The notes under the pieces were generated by a model. That model saw only the letters and a program-made list of their open reading frames with translations, was not told the origin of the DNA and did not search any database. 64,000 bases of DNA from Charina bottae. Lineage: Eukaryota > Chordata > Lepidosauria > Squamata > Charinaidae. Within the stretch, counting starts at the first letter, position 1; each line of letters opens with the position of its first letter. The position numbers were made by a program, and so were the translations under genes. The stretch covers positions 69,231,414 to 69,295,413 of the forward strand of contig JALMGJ010000002.1 in NCBI GenBank assembly GCA_023362775.1, read 5' to 3'. Of this stretch, positions 11,433 through 23,869 are shown piece after piece.

Positions 11433-12650
11433 TTATTTATGTTTCGACTTCTATCACCGCACCATCTCCCACAAGGGGACTCTGGGCGGTTTACAAACAT
11501 AGAGATTAAAATTCCGTTGTAAAAACACATAAAAATACAATATACAATTAATTATTATTATAAATTAAGTAGAAAATCCAAGAAGGCAGACCACGATCTT
11601 TAAAAGGGCTCTATGGCACCAGCCATCCCCACAAGGAACTATTCCTGTTCCCATCCCACGCGAGGCGGCAAAACCAGGTCTTTAGGTTCTTCCGGAAGGA
11701 CAGGAGCGATGGGGCCTGCCTCACCTCCGGGGGCAGGTTGTTCCAAAGGGCAGGCGCCACTGCCGAGAAGGCCCGCCTTCTGGACCCCGCCAAACGAAAC
11801 TCCCTTACCGACGGGGTCCGGAGCATGTCCTCTCTACATAATCGAGTGGGACGGTTTGAAGTTATGGGGATGAGGCGGTCCCTCAGGTATCCTGGTCCCA
11901 TGCCATGTAGGGCTTTAAAGGTGAAAACCAACACCTTGAATTGCACCCGGAAGCATACTGGTATCCAGTGCAGCTGGCGTAGCAGAGGTGTCACATGGGC
12001 CGATCTAGGGGCACCAATAACTGCATGCGCTGCCGCATTCTGGACCAGTTGGAGCTTCCGGATACTCTTCAAGGGTAGCCCCATGTAAAGCGCATTGCAG
12101 TAGTCTATGTGGGAGATGACCAGGGCATGAGTGACTGTACGGAGGGACTCCTGATCCAGGAAAGGGCGTAACTGGTGCACAACACGAAGTTGCGCAAAGC
12201 CCCTTCTGGCCACGACTGCCACCTGCTCCTCGAGCAGGAGTCATGAGTCCAGAAGGACCCCCAGATTCCGCACTGATTCTGAACGGGGAAGTGCAACCCC
12301 ATTCAGAACCAAAGATGATAATTTCCCAGATCCAGAAGAACCATCAATCCACAGCCACTCCGTCTTACCAGGGTTCAGCTGAAGCCTGTTGTTCCCCATC
12401 CAGACCCCCACAGCCTCCAGGCACTGAGAAAGGGCGGCCACTGCATCACTTACTTCACCTGGGATGGAGATGTACAACCGTGTATCATCAGCATACTGAT
12501 GATATCTCATCCCATGGTGACGGATGATCTCACCCAGCGGTTTCATATAGATATTAAATAGGAGAGGTGAGAGAACCGAACCCTGCGGCACCCCACAAAC
12601 GAGGGGGCGAGAGTTGGATCTCTCATCTCCTATTAAATATGACTTGTGTT
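11395..12650 (-). mobile_element. L2-like LINE, 5'-truncated, best-preserved copy
   Basis: On the minus strand one reading frame runs from about 12650 to 11611, broken by a single stop near 12239. It encodes the second half of the reverse transcriptase (CGVPQGSVLSPLLFNIYMKP, then the catalytic YADDT at about 12481-12495). The usual C-terminal region of L2/CR1-group elements follows (NALYMGLPLKS, LHWIPVCFRVQFKVL, LWNNLPPEVRQ). After the stop comes about 130 bp of 3' UTR ending in the CCGCCC...GGGCGG hairpin and a (TTTA)n tail at 11397-11431. The endonuclease and the N-terminal RT motifs are missing, so the copy cannot move by itself. I call it L2-like; CR1-L3 is the alternative. The single stop suggests it is young relative to the other copies here. 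Confidence 0.88.
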
Positions 12651-13129
12651 TTATCTTTAAAAATATTTTTGTTCAAGAGACAATCTTCTTATTTGTCGAC
12701 TTTACTTCTGATTCTTATTTCCTCTTTCTTGCAAAGTTTTAAAACTCTTCAGTATTCTGAATGTGAAGATATACTTAGAGTATCATAGTATGACAACCCC
12801 TTAGTTTGTTACGGCACAACAATGTCCCTTAGAGTATCAGACAAACGGACCTCATGCTGAATAGATGGAATTGCTATAGAGCTTCTCCCATTTAATCCCA
12901 TTTGTACAAAGGTGGGACTGGTGGAAATGAGGCTGCACCTTTGTAATTCCATCAAGAGGTGTTAGAATTTCTGATTTGCTGGCTAGACACAGGACAACAG
13001 TGCGGGAACACCGCCCTTGATTGGGCAAAGCAACAGTCAGTCTCCCCAAAGACTCTGGCTCCTGCTTACCCCACAGTCTATACAATTGAGGATAAGTGCT
13101 CAGAACTGAAGCAAGAGAAAGGAGGGACA
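12651..13129. other. No gene recognised
   Basis: AT-rich, unassigned. A 12-bp direct repeat, CTTAGAGTATCA, occurs at about 12774 and 12831 around a roughly 45-bp segment. It could be a chance repeat or the footprint of a tiny insertion. Confidence 0.4.
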
Positions 13130-13176
13130 CAGCAGCAGCAGCAGCTACAACAACAACAACAACAACAACAACAACA
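13130..13176 (+). repeat. (CAG)n/(CAA)n trinucleotide repeat
   Basis: About 47 bp of CAG then CAA triplets. In one plus-strand frame this would read as a glutamine run and in the minus strand as valine/alanine. Neither frame has any other gene-like property. Confidence 0.9.
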
Positions 13177-15320
13177 TGTTTACAAACATCCAAGCAGAAG
13201 CCCCTCTGATCTCTCCCCAACTACCCTCCCTACAGTGAATATGGGCTGAAAATGATGAGCATATTAAAGGAAGTAATGCGTAACTAGTTTAGCTAGGCTG
13301 ACTCAGTTGTTATATTTGGAATTCTGTGAGTGTGATCTATAAATAACAAATAAATATCTATAGATTTGGCTTCATTGGTTTTAGAAGGGAATTTATTACC
13401 AAATCCTTTCCTAATTGCAAGGCTATACCTAGATGCTCTTTGTGTTTCAGGACTGGCACAAGGCTTATTAAGTTCTGCGTTCCTGGGCTTGAGACAGGAA
13501 GATCAAAAGCACTTTTCCTTTTTTATTTCTAAGAGCTTGGCAGAAGAGAGAAGCCTTGAGCAGAAGGTCTAAAAGCTCCTCAGCTGGGCAGAACGAAGGG
13601 TTCCAACTGGCTGGTGACACACAAATACCGATAAAATTTTCTCTCAAGATCACTCAACTTCAGGCACACCTTCTCCTCTTTCATACAGGATTATTTTCCC
13701 TCTGCCCTGAAGTGTCTTTTTCTCACATGCACTGAAAGCCCAATCCAGGTCTTTCTTCCCATTGGGATGATCTGCATGTGTACAATACAAGTTAAATGAG
13801 TCCTTTCCCATGCCATTCAACAAGTAGAGGGTGTGGAATAATCTTTACCATAGGTGGCTGGCAACATGAGACATGGTTATGGTGTGCAATTGAGGGGGGG
13901 ACTATTCCAGGTAGCTCCATGTCCCCCTCACACATTCTTTTGACATATGAGCATGTTTGTAGGAAACACAAAAGAAAAAAAGAATTGAAGCGAGGAAGGT
14001 CCAATTGTCTAAAGAAGAAGAGTGTCCTATTTTCCCCCATGTGCACCATTTATGAGTATTATAAATAGAAAAGAACATGGGAAGGTGCCTCTTACTTATC
14101 CAGAAGGATAACTGATGCTTGTGGCTCAGCTGATCTTTGTGCTATCAGCAAGATTTCAGACAGCAGTCTTGCTCAGCCTTCTCTAGAAATAACAGCGATT
14201 GAACTTAGAAAGGTTTGCATGCAATGTCTGTGTTCCACCACTGTGTTATTTTCCAGATAAATAGCTGTGTGAACTTTTTGCAGCAGAAGTTCTAGACATG
14301 GGAGGATGCAAATCAGCTCCAATCTGATTCCAGTTGTTGAGCCATATCATGGATTAATTTCAGATCACATTCAAACTGAGTTGAATCTTTTTTATCAACA
14401 AATCACTTCAGAGGCCTCTGATCTGATTCAACCATTTCTTTCAAATTGTTGACTTAATTCAGAAATATGATTTGATTTGAAACATCAAATTGTTTTGAAC
14501 TAATATCTGAATCAAAACTTCCTATAGCCCTAACAAATGGTAGCTTAACGACTAGCCAAGTTTTTATTGCTAAGCTTTTATGGAGCACCATCCACGTCAC
14601 AAAATGCATGGTGTATAATCCTGAGAAAGGAACGTTGCTGGAACATTTCACATCATTTCTCAGAGATTAAACTGAGTATGGGGTTTCTTATTACATTTGT
14701 TACATTAATCTATAGGTCTATGTGAGATGGCTTTGATTTGCCTTGACAAACAGCTTTGCACCGCTGAAGTGTTGTGATCCTCTTTCTCAAGGGAAAAAGG
14801 CAATCCATTTGGCCCCAACAAAGCAGTTTGCATAGCCTTGCAGCATCCTTGCAGCCTCTTATCTCTTCCACATAGTCTCCTCCATCACTCACAAAAACAA
14901 GAAGAGGTTTCCAATAGCTGACTAGAAGCCCTGGAAGAGGCTTTTGTGAAGTTCAGTTCCTGTGGGAAGCCTCTTCAGGATCTTACAAGTGCTCAAAGAA
15001 GCTGCAGTGAAGGTAAGTGAAGCTGAACCAGGGATGTGGCTTCTTCTCTTAACACCTCAAAGTGAGAGGGACACATAGCTTTACAAAGCAGCTTTGAGAA
15101 GTTCACTGGGAAAGTGAAGCACTCTGTTGAAGATTTGTATAGCTCTATTAACCAGCTCATCAAATCAAGAATAACTGTATCATGCCTAACTGCTGTTTTG
15201 TTAAAGGTCACCACCTACAGGTAATTCTCACTGTCTTTCACCTCTCCTCTTACCATTACCCCTTCCTTCCTCACTAATAGATGCGTGTACATATGACTCT
15301 TTACTGTCCGCTACAGTATT
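13177..15320. other. No gene or named repeat
   Basis: About 2.1 kb without recognisable protein or repeat similarity. Confidence 0.5.
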
Positions 15321-15360
15321 TCCCTTCCTTCCTTCCTTCCTTCCTTCCTTCCTTCCTTCC
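15321..15360 (+). repeat. (CTTC)n microsatellite
   Basis: Forty bases of almost uninterrupted CCTT tetranucleotide repeats. Confidence 0.92.
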
Positions 15361-15845
15361 AACCTGAAATGGTTAAGCAGAAAAAGCTACAATTCTTTCC
15401 ACCAGAAAGCAAAGTATGAATGCTGTGCATTTTGGATTCAGTTCCAAAAAGATGCTACAGAACATAGCTGCCCTGGAAAAAGATGTGGCTGCTTTAAACG
15501 GTTGCAGGTAGTGCTACATTCACACTCCAGATCACCTTTGTGGAATCAAATTCAAAGCTCTACAAAGCCCTAATGCCAAGTAATTCCTATTAAATAAAAA
15601 GGTTGCTGGCACTGTGAAACCTTCACAGAGAGCCTTTGGTTGGATATTCTTCTGATCCAATGTGTTCACTAAATCAGATGTGGTAGGGTAGGAATTCTTG
15701 TTTCTAAAACATATCAGATTAACAAAAGGAAGCATACTCTACAATTTTAATACATAGCCTAAAATTATTGAGTCATTTGGAGGCATTAAATCCGAAATAA
15801 ATTTGGCAGTGGCATAACAATGAACACTAGCAATGTCTCATGATA

Positions 15846-16062
15846 TTTTTATTTATTTATTAATCAAATTTATCACCGCCCATCTCTACTGCAGTAGACT
15901 CTGGGCGGTTTACAATAAATATCAAAATTAAAATTAAAAAACTTACAATCATTAAAACACAATATCATAATAAATAGGAATATAAAAATCCAGAGGATGG
16001 TACAATCATAAAAGGAGGTTATTATTAAGCTAACCACCCCCAGGAGGAACTATCCCTTCCTG
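15846..16062 (-). mobile_element. L2-like LINE 3' end
   Basis: On the minus strand this is the end of the L2-like 3' UTR: the CCGCCCATCTCTA / TAGACTCTGGGCGG hairpin at about 15877-15910 and a TTTATT tail at 15848-15862. The upstream UTR runs to about 16060, where the GAGGAACTATCCC segment corresponds to the UTR of the 11.6-kb copy. No coding part remains. Confidence 0.82.
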
Positions 16063-16788
16063 GTCATATGATATGCTTTTATTTGGAAGATTTACCAGTC
16101 CAGTCTCTTTGACTACTTGTCCAAGAGGATGACCCAGGAGACCTTTCTGTACTGTATCCTCCATTCATTTGTTTCTGGAGCCATAGAAGTGAATGAAGGT
16201 TGTGCGGTACTTCATCTTAGCAGTGTTTCTAGTTGTATCCTTTTCAATCTCTCTGTTTCTAGACTGTCATTTCCTAGCTCAGCCCCCCTGCATAAATAGT
16301 CTGTGGAATTCAGCCCAGATGGACTGAATGCATCTTTCATAAAGCTGAGTAATCTAATTATAAAGATCTAAAGATAAAGTATGTCAGCCATCTCATTGGC
16401 AATAGATTCTACTGCTTAATTACCCCCATTGCTAGGAAATTGCATCTGATTTCAAGGATGAATTTATCTAAATTCAATTTCTGTCCTTTATTTCATGTGG
16501 TGCTTAGATTGGCAAGATTGAAGAGTTTGCTTTTAAAGAACTAAAGCCTCTGTCCAGTAAACAGAGGGCTGATTTGATGTGCCGCAGCAACTTGTACTAA
16601 GCTTTCTTGGCCTCTACTTTCTGGCATCCCCTTCCATGGTGTGAGACCAGGGCTTTGTTCATGCAGCTTTACACAGATCTCCTTCAGTGGACCACTAACT
16701 CAGTTCCTCTGTTCTGCTTATCTGAGCCACTGTTTCTCCCCCTCTCCCTTCCTGCGTCTGCATCCAGTTACTTCTCTTGCCATCCAAA
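16063..16788. other. No gene or named repeat
   Basis: Unassigned sequence between an L2 tail and a SINE. No frame has recognisable domains. Confidence 0.5.
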
Positions 16789-17205
16789 AAAGTAAAGGTA
16801 AAGGTTCCCCCCGCACAGTTGTGCAGTCGTGTCCGACTCTAGGGGCCGGTGCTCATCTCCATTTGTTAGTCGAAGAGCCAGCGTTGTCCGAAGACGCTTC
16901 CGCGGTCATGTGGCCGGCATGATGCATGTGGAACGCTGTTACCTTCCCACCTAAGTGGTACTTATTCATCTACCGCCCAGAGTCCCCTTGTGGGGGGAGA
17001 TGGGCGGTGATATAAGTTGGAAATAAATAAATAAATAAATAAATAAATAAATACTTGCATTTGCATGCTTTCAAATTGCTAGGTTGGCAAGAGCTGGGGC
17101 GAGTGCGGGAGCTCACTCCGTCACGTGGGGCTAGGGATTCGAACCTCTGAACTTGAGATCTTCTGATTGACAAGCCTGGCATCTTACCCGCTGAGCCACC
17201 AGGCC
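16789..17205 (-). mobile_element. tRNA-derived SINE split by an L2 tail
   Basis: This is the minus-strand version of the SINE at 4.75 kb. The GTAAAGGTAAAGG tail is at 16792-16804, AGTCGTGTCCGACTCT at about 16825-16840, and the tRNA head runs from about 17130 to 17205 with a perfect B box (GGATTCGAACC on the plus strand, 17135-17145). The body is interrupted between 16973 and 17052. Possible degraded target duplications (GCCATCCAAA / GCCACCCCAAA) flank it, but they are imperfect. Confidence 0.88.
16974..17051 (+). mobile_element. 78-bp L2-like tail nested in the SINE
   Basis: Only the terminal hairpin (CGCCCAGAGTCCCC facing GGGGAGATGGGCGG) and an (AATA)n tail are present. The neighbouring SINE reads straight across when this piece is removed: TTCATCTAC on the left joins CTTGCATTTGC on the right, as in the other copies. 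Only TAC is duplicated at the edges, so the target duplication is about 3 bp or absent. Confidence 0.82.
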
Positions 17206-17929
17206 CCAAAGGCCACCCCAAATGCCTGCCCCAAATCAGCAACACTACCATGAGTGAACGGTGTGTTCTCCCATTGAGCTACTGCCCTGCATTGAACAAG
17301 ATTACCACATCTATAGCTCTCTCCTGCTTAGATCAATTCAGAGATGGCTCTTGACTCTTTGAAGTAGAGGGAGAAACAAACAGACTCGTATAGCTGCCCA
17401 TAACAAATAGGGACACTTTCCAACTGTTTGGTATAGTAGATCCAGGATTTGTCCAAATCTGTGAACAAATATTATAAGACGCCATGTAATTAAAATGGGA
17501 GACATAATTTTCTACACAGTTAAAATGATAGCTATTTTTCCTTTTCTTACCTCATGCCTTAATTTCATAAGCTTACTATTTCTTGCTCCTTTTCTGTGCT
17601 TTGCATAAGACTGCTTATCCTGGAAGGGAATAGTGTGATGGGTATGTATATATGTTAAAATGCAACCTCATTCATTAATTACAAACAAGGATGGTAAATA
17701 GAAATACAATTTCTTAATTACTTCATATAATCTGATATCCTCCAGATGTATTTAATATCAGTACCCATCATACTCCAGCCAGCATTGGCTATTAGCCATG
17801 CAACCTGAAGGAGTAAAACAAATATCTGAACCAAGAGCTTCCAAATGCCAAAGCCCCTGAACTCAAGTAGGCCTCTCTAATAGCTTGCTTAGGCATTTAC
17901 AGGTGCTGGCTCACGAGTTATCTTTATTT
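17206..17929. other. No gene or named repeat
   Basis: About 0.7 kb of unassigned sequence. Confidence 0.5.
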
Positions 17930-18000
17930 TATTTATTATTCAAATTTATTCCCCGCCCATCTCCCATGCAAGGGACTCTGGGCGGGTTACAATAAATAAC
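17930..18000 (-). mobile_element. L2-like LINE tail fragment
   Basis: A roughly 70-bp minus-strand piece has the TTTATTATTCAAATTTATTCC run, then the CCGCCCATCTCCC...GGGACTCTGGGCGG hairpin. It is almost identical to the tail nested at 1255-1310. Confidence 0.8.
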
Positions 18001-20568
18001 CCTTAGTATCTTAATCGGTACTTGTATTTTTAAATAGGAACTAGGAAGTAATTAACCACAAAAACTGACTCGTACTGACCTCCACTTTATTAACTGTGTA
18101 TTCTCACTATAAGCAGAAAATCTAACCCATGTTATCAAAAATAAGATGATTGGCATTTGACATCATTACTTATCAGCATTTATTATATGACTAAATATGT
18201 TGTTTGTACCATCCTTAGGTGGGCAGAATCTAATGGGTATAGCATGTGTTTGTTTTGGATGACGAAAGTCCCAGATTATCTCCTGGCATATTTATTTACT
18301 CGAAAAGACCCGTCCTCAAGACCTCGGAGAACTGCAACCAATCAAAGGAATCATTATCGCATTGCAAGGACCAATGATCTGATGCTGTAGAAGGCAACTT
18401 CATCTGTTTGTATCTCTCCTTATCCCTGCACCTGCACACAAACACAGTGATGAAATCTGAAAATCACTTTGTATAATATAAGCCCATTTTTGAGGACTGT
18501 ACTAAAACCATTGTTTTCCTTTGTCAACAAACCATTTGAGCTGAATCAGGTACAAGATTTTAAAAGGTTCCACATCTCAACCTTTTATAACTGCAAGTGT
18601 TACCTAGCTCCTACCAATTATTAGGCAGAAAGGATATTACCAGGCTTTTTATACATTATGCTTTTGTGCCATCTAAAACTACTTCAAAGTGCTCTATGGC
18701 TGTGTCCCATTTGCACTTAACCATAGTTCAGTCATGTCCTTGCAACATTTCTTTTCCATTTGTCCCCATGACATTGCCTTCATCTTCTTTACAGTCCATG
18801 AATGAGACAAGCTTAAGTTATTCTTAAATCTATCAGTGTTAAAAAAGAATTTTCCCTATATTTTGGCACCATTCAAGGACAGTCCCAAGGTGTGACTGGC
18901 AGTGTCTGGGAACAGAGACAAGATAGGGATCTGTAATGGGGAGAGCAAATTTCAAGGTGGTGTAGTTTTCTGCTGACTCAGGGATGGATGGATGGATGGA
19001 TGGCAGTACAACTCAGTAGTAGGGAAAGGTCCTATGCTGGGTTGCTTGCAGTAACTGAAAAGATGTGCACATTCCAAAAAAAGCTGCTTGCCTTCCAGCA
19101 GATGTAAATAGGTGACAGCATTTGCATAGCTGAGCTTTAAGCTGATGTCAAAGGGATCTCACATTTTAAGATTGCTGAGACACTTTAAGACCAGTACGTG
19201 CCAAAAGAATACTGTGATCCATGGTTCTTTTTCTTGGGATGATGAAAACATCAACTGCAGGAAGTAGGGACTTTCATGTAATAGCCTGGGACTTGAATAT
19301 TTATGGAGATGGACATTGCAGTATTTCTAAGAAGCCTGTGCCATTCTTGTTTATTCATATGTCTCCACATTAAAACAAACTACACAACAAATTATACAAA
19401 CTTTTAAGTGCCTCTTTTCCCTGCAAAATATGCATTGGGAAAGGAGGGAGGGAGGAAGATGTTTCAAATTTTTGAATGAAGAACTGCTGAGGAATATTTG
19501 GAAAGCATGAAAGCTAGAAATTAACTAATTGCTGATTGGTGCAATAAGTGAAAATCAGATCAAACCAACTTCAGGCATCCCTAAGGAAGTGTGAAGAAGT
19601 TTTGCCTGCTCAGATTCTTTCCATAAAGGAATAGTTTCCATATATACTATGTCTGTCTCTCTGTCTGTCTATCTATCAATATTTGATTATTGTAATGTTA
19701 AACAATATGGTTCTATTCTTTGGGTCTGAACTGTGGAAACCTGCTGTAAAAATATTTTAAATAAAAAGATGATACTTGGTTAAGGTTTTCAAGCACTATG
19801 TCTAATATATCATGCTGTTTGAAAGCTTTCTTCTGAACACTGCAATTATTAAATGTCCTCTTTTGCTTTAAGTGGGTGAATTTCATTAGCATGCTTTACT
19901 AGTGCTTTGACCTTTTCAGTATTCTGTCATTTGATTGGCTTGTCACGACACTCCTCCTCGTAGGTGAAGACGGCAATGTTGTCGAATAGAAACAGCAGAC
20001 AGCAAATCAAAGTGCAACTTACTGAAAAGGTCATTGTGGTAAAACATACATGCAACCATTACTCATAGGGCACAGTAGAAATAATTATGCTTCATTTCCA
20101 TATTGGCAAGTTAAAAGTGTACAGAAATATGTAAAGAGCCAAAAATCCTCAGGTCAGTGGTGGAAATGGATTAGAACAATAAATGTACTCAATGAACCCA
20201 CCATCCCAAGGCAGTGTAGGAGAACAGATTCAGAACAATATTGTGGATTAGAGTGCAAAGATTAAAATCCTGTTGTTTATCTCTAGAAGAACTAAGTTGG
20301 CCTTCTTCAGCTTGGTAGTCTTCAGCCACGCTGGCTGAGAATTCTGCGAGTGTTAGCCCCAACATATTTGGAGAGCATCTGCTTGAAAAAGGCTGATCTA
20401 CCAAAATAAATAAATAAATAAATCAGAATCCCTATCAGATTTACAGGAAAGTGTTCAAGTTAGAGCACATTGATATTTAGGGATGACTGAGTTTGGCACA
20501 TTTCCTTTCATTAATGGGGAACCGGTTGATTTTTGCTTCTTTCTCCCCAAAGAGACTTGAAGAAGACC

Positions 20569-20608
<40 letters not shown>

Positions 20609-21107
20609 TAACATCGTTGTTGTCTAATATACCCTTTTACATCTGCAGATATATCATCTGCTTTACCATGACATGATGAAAGAAAAAAGCTAAGTGCGTG
20701 GAGAGCCACCGTCTCCACTAGGAGTGTGGGACAGATTCATCTAAAGTCCAAACTCTGAGGAAGAGCTGGGTAATTTGCCTGGGGCAGAGAAAAATGGGCA
20801 TTGTTTCTTCATTCTGAATCTGGACATCTGTGAAGTTCTGATTCCAATCTGTTTCTCAGGAGTGCTGGAAAAGAACACACGGAGGTGTTATGACAGCCAT
20901 GCCAAAAAAAAAAAGATAGGGTTCCTTAGTTGGGCCATTCCCTGTCACTCTTGCTCTCATACTAAACATTTTTCTGACTGGAATTAACTTGCTGATCTGA
21001 CCCAACAGCAACTGATTTACTTGATGGAAAAGCCAGGAAATTCCTCCTACATATTTGTGCATAACTTTGAACCATTCGCTCCAATAAATTCAGGAAAATA
21101 TGCATTC
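18001..21107. other. No gene; two microsatellites
   Basis: 3.1 kb without recognisable coding sequence. It contains a (GGAT)n run at about 18982-19002 and a (TCA)n run at 20571-20608, about 38 bp of perfect TCA triplets. The remaining sequence is AT-rich and not identified. Confidence 0.55.
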
Positions 21108-22185
21108 GTTTGATTGATTGACTGATTCGTTTTCTTTATACCATACAAAAACAGAAGTTCTCTTGGAAAAGTCAGTGCATTAAAACATTTTGTTTTTTAA
21201 AAAAGCAACTATGAAAACTATATTATTATATATTTTATACAGTAAAATATTTTGAAAAATAAAATTCTACCTAGAGAGCAGCACAACAGATAAAAAATTG
21301 ACTCCCGGTAATAATATTGACAATAAATAACCAGAGCACCAAATAATATTGGCTGAAATAATAGCAGCATGACACTTAAGTTCCACACAAATACCAGTGA
21401 AACAAAAAATATTTCAACTGGTACCAGACAGACAATAATAATGACCCCTAGGGAAGAGTTGGTTGAGGTGCCACCAGTGAATGGACCATTTCTCTGGCAG
21501 CCAGCTGCCTTGCCTTATTGGGTAGAGGAACCTGGAGAAGACCGTCAGGTGTCAGTCGGTCAGTCATTCTTGACTGCGACCTCAAACCTGTACAAGAAAC
21601 ACATCCCTAAGTGATCTATAACCACCTGTAACAGTCTAGCTTAAGAAACCAGTAGATAAAAATCCATTGCCAAAGTTGAAATATATCTATAAAGCAGCCT
21701 GACTAAGACTCATAAGTAAAGTCAAAGAGAAGTAATCTAAGTCTAGACTGTAAATGCGATAATATCTAAAATTACATAAAATACACCTATAGAGCAGGAG
21801 CTTGAGCTGTCAAGGTCCAGTGGATCTTACATGCTGCAGTGCAAAACCAAGCCACGTGCGCTGTCATAAATGGCAGTTCATCTGTAAGTAGCATCTGGGC
21901 ATAAGCTGAGTCTGAGCAATCAGGATATCTGCTGATCAAAAGGAGGATAAATCAGGTTCAAATGTCTCTATCAAAGGGAGCAACAAGAAGTGCGTGTTTC
22001 ATGGTTTCCACCTCTTCAGAATCACAGGGACAAGGCCTTTCAGCCAATGATATTTTTTAGTATTTACTATCCAAAACCGCAGAGGGAAGAGTATGACAGT
22101 GGGCGAGGGAAGAAGCTTTCCTATGGCAAGGTATTTCTAACTGTGACCTGGAGTAATTATGTACCTAGTATTTGCTGATGACAGG
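21108..22185 (-). mobile_element. Decayed non-LTR retrotransposon 3' end, clade unresolved
   Basis: On the minus strand, near 22030-21960, a CPCDSEEVETMKH segment followed by a hydrophobic PF..DI stretch looks like the C-terminal Cys/His knuckle of a non-LTR retrotransposon ORF2. Further down, near 21900-21800, LLTDELPFMTAHVAWFCTAACKI resembles the conserved end of a reptile LINE C-terminus. The element seems to end near 21108 in a short tetranucleotide tail (TGATTGATTGAC on the plus strand). Stops occur in every frame. I cannot assign the clade by eye; it is unlike the L1, L2, CR1 and Bov-B pieces here. Confidence 0.5.
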
Positions 22186-22484
22186 AAGGCCGGAGCCTTG
22201 CCTAGATCTGCCTAATGCTTGATGTCCTTTATCCTCTGCTTCAAAGTTTGTTTCACCTGAAGAACAAAAGAGAGAGAGAAGTTCAAAGTAGGAGTTCAGG
22301 TTCAAGTTTACGTTTAAGCCTTAATCCAGGCAGGAGTATCAGGTGAAGCTCTCAGGGTCTTGATAGGTAAACTTAATAGATTCTTGTGCAAGGGGTGGGA
22401 TCTTAGGGTCCTAGTAGGTAAATATTTTCATTCCTTATCAACACACCTTCCCTTTGCACAACAGCCTTTCTTCAATATACTGTA
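22186..22484. other. No gene or named repeat
   Basis: Short unassigned interval with an imperfect direct duplication of GGTAAA around 22365 and 22415. No coding signal. Confidence 0.4.
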
Positions 22485-22770
22485 TTTATTTTTATTTATT
22501 TATTTATTTATTGGATTTATCACCGCCCAACTCCCCCAAGGGGGACTCTGGGCGGTTTACAACAGAATTAAAATCATTGATATACATTTCTAATAAAAAC
22601 ATACGTAATAAACCATAATTTAAAATATAATGAATAAAATAGAATCCAGAGGCAGAGTTATAAAAAGGGCCCCTCAGAGCGAATCTAAGGCGCTAGCCAT
22701 CTCCAAGTATCTCCAATCTCCTTCTGACCCCAAGCATATTGACAAAACCAGGTTTTGAGTCTTTATCTGG
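22485..22770 (-). mobile_element. L2-like LINE 3' end
   Basis: The minus-strand UTR carries the hairpin CCGCCCAACTCCC / GGGACTCTGGGCGG at about 22522-22556 and a (TTTA)n tail at 22490-22512. The upstream part ends near the AACCAGGTTTTGAG segment, which corresponds to the end of the coding region in fuller copies. No RT remains. Confidence 0.8.
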
Positions 22771-22862
22771 TATTTATCTGAGGTTTGGCAAGAGTATTAT
22801 AATCAGAAAGGGCTGTACATTTCATTACATGTTGTCCCAAACCAATACTGATATGGGATATT

Positions 22863-22893
22863 TATAAATATAAATAAATAAATAAATAAATAA

Positions 22894-22930
<37 letters not shown>
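22863..22930. repeat. (AAAT)n-(AT)n compound microsatellite
   Basis: About 40 bp of AAAT repeats run directly into about 30 bp of TA repeats. It may have grown from an A-rich retroelement tail, but no element is visible beside it. Confidence 0.9.
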
Positions 22931-22932
<2 letters not shown>

Positions 22933-23869
22933 AAGGAATATGACTTGGAAGCTCCTGTACTGATTTCTGTGACATCTGGCACATATCATCCTCTCCTTTC
23001 CTAATCTTCTGAAAAACAAAAACAAAAAAAATACACCCGTTATTTTCCCACATTAAACTATTCAACAATGCAGTTCAGCTTTTCTACTCTCCTACTTGCA
23101 AAGCAGCATTTGGGGTTATTGACCCAGATGGCCAAATTGCCAGGTGCCTTGGACTCAGGCTGCTGCTGGCAAATGCCAGATCTTTATGGAATAAGGCCAC
23201 CTCTATGTAAAATTTAGTGGTGGATCCATGTGCGGATCTAGCATATATTATGTGCTTGGGCAGCAACGGGGATATTGCTCTGTGGGAGTTCTGCCCTCCT
23301 GTGTTTCAGGTCTCTCAGAAGCCACAAGGGACAGGAAGGAGGAGTTTCTTTGATCATTCACACCATGCTACTTGTCACACCAGAGGTAACCGGATGTAAA
23401 TTCCTAGACAGAGAGCTGAATTCCTGGGACAGGATAGGGTTGCTGATGGTGTCCCAGCTTCCCTGCTCTCTGATAGCAACCCTCCTGGAGGTTGTCCCAG
23501 GGATGGTATTGGCATCTCCGAACTTTTTGATACCTTAATTTCCATGCATTTTGTGGGGTGCATGTGTCCAAAATGGCCCAGGAATTCATGGCCTCCAAGA
23601 CCTTGTTGCAGCTAATCTTGGACTTGATACGTGTGGGTGAACACATGCTGGATCTGTATTTACTTCACAACAGATGAGAAATGATCTGAATATGGAGAAC
23701 ATTGGCAACTGTCACATGCCATGGTTTGATGGAGAAAAATTGCTCAGATTAAACTTTAACAAGATGGAGGTACTGGTCATCTGTAAACATCAAGACATTA
23801 AAAAAACATTGGTATCAGCATTTGTTCTAGATGGGGATTCTCCTGGACAAAATGCTTGTACTGGAACAG
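22931..23869. other. No gene or named repeat
   Basis: About 0.9 kb of unassigned sequence. Overlapping open frames at 23217-23563 on both strands have no domain similarity. Confidence 0.5.

Noticed and set aside
12959..13249. Open frame with a glutamine run, like a polyQ protein exon
   Set aside because: The run is a CAG/CAA microsatellite. The rest shows no similarity and no splice-site pattern that I could defend.
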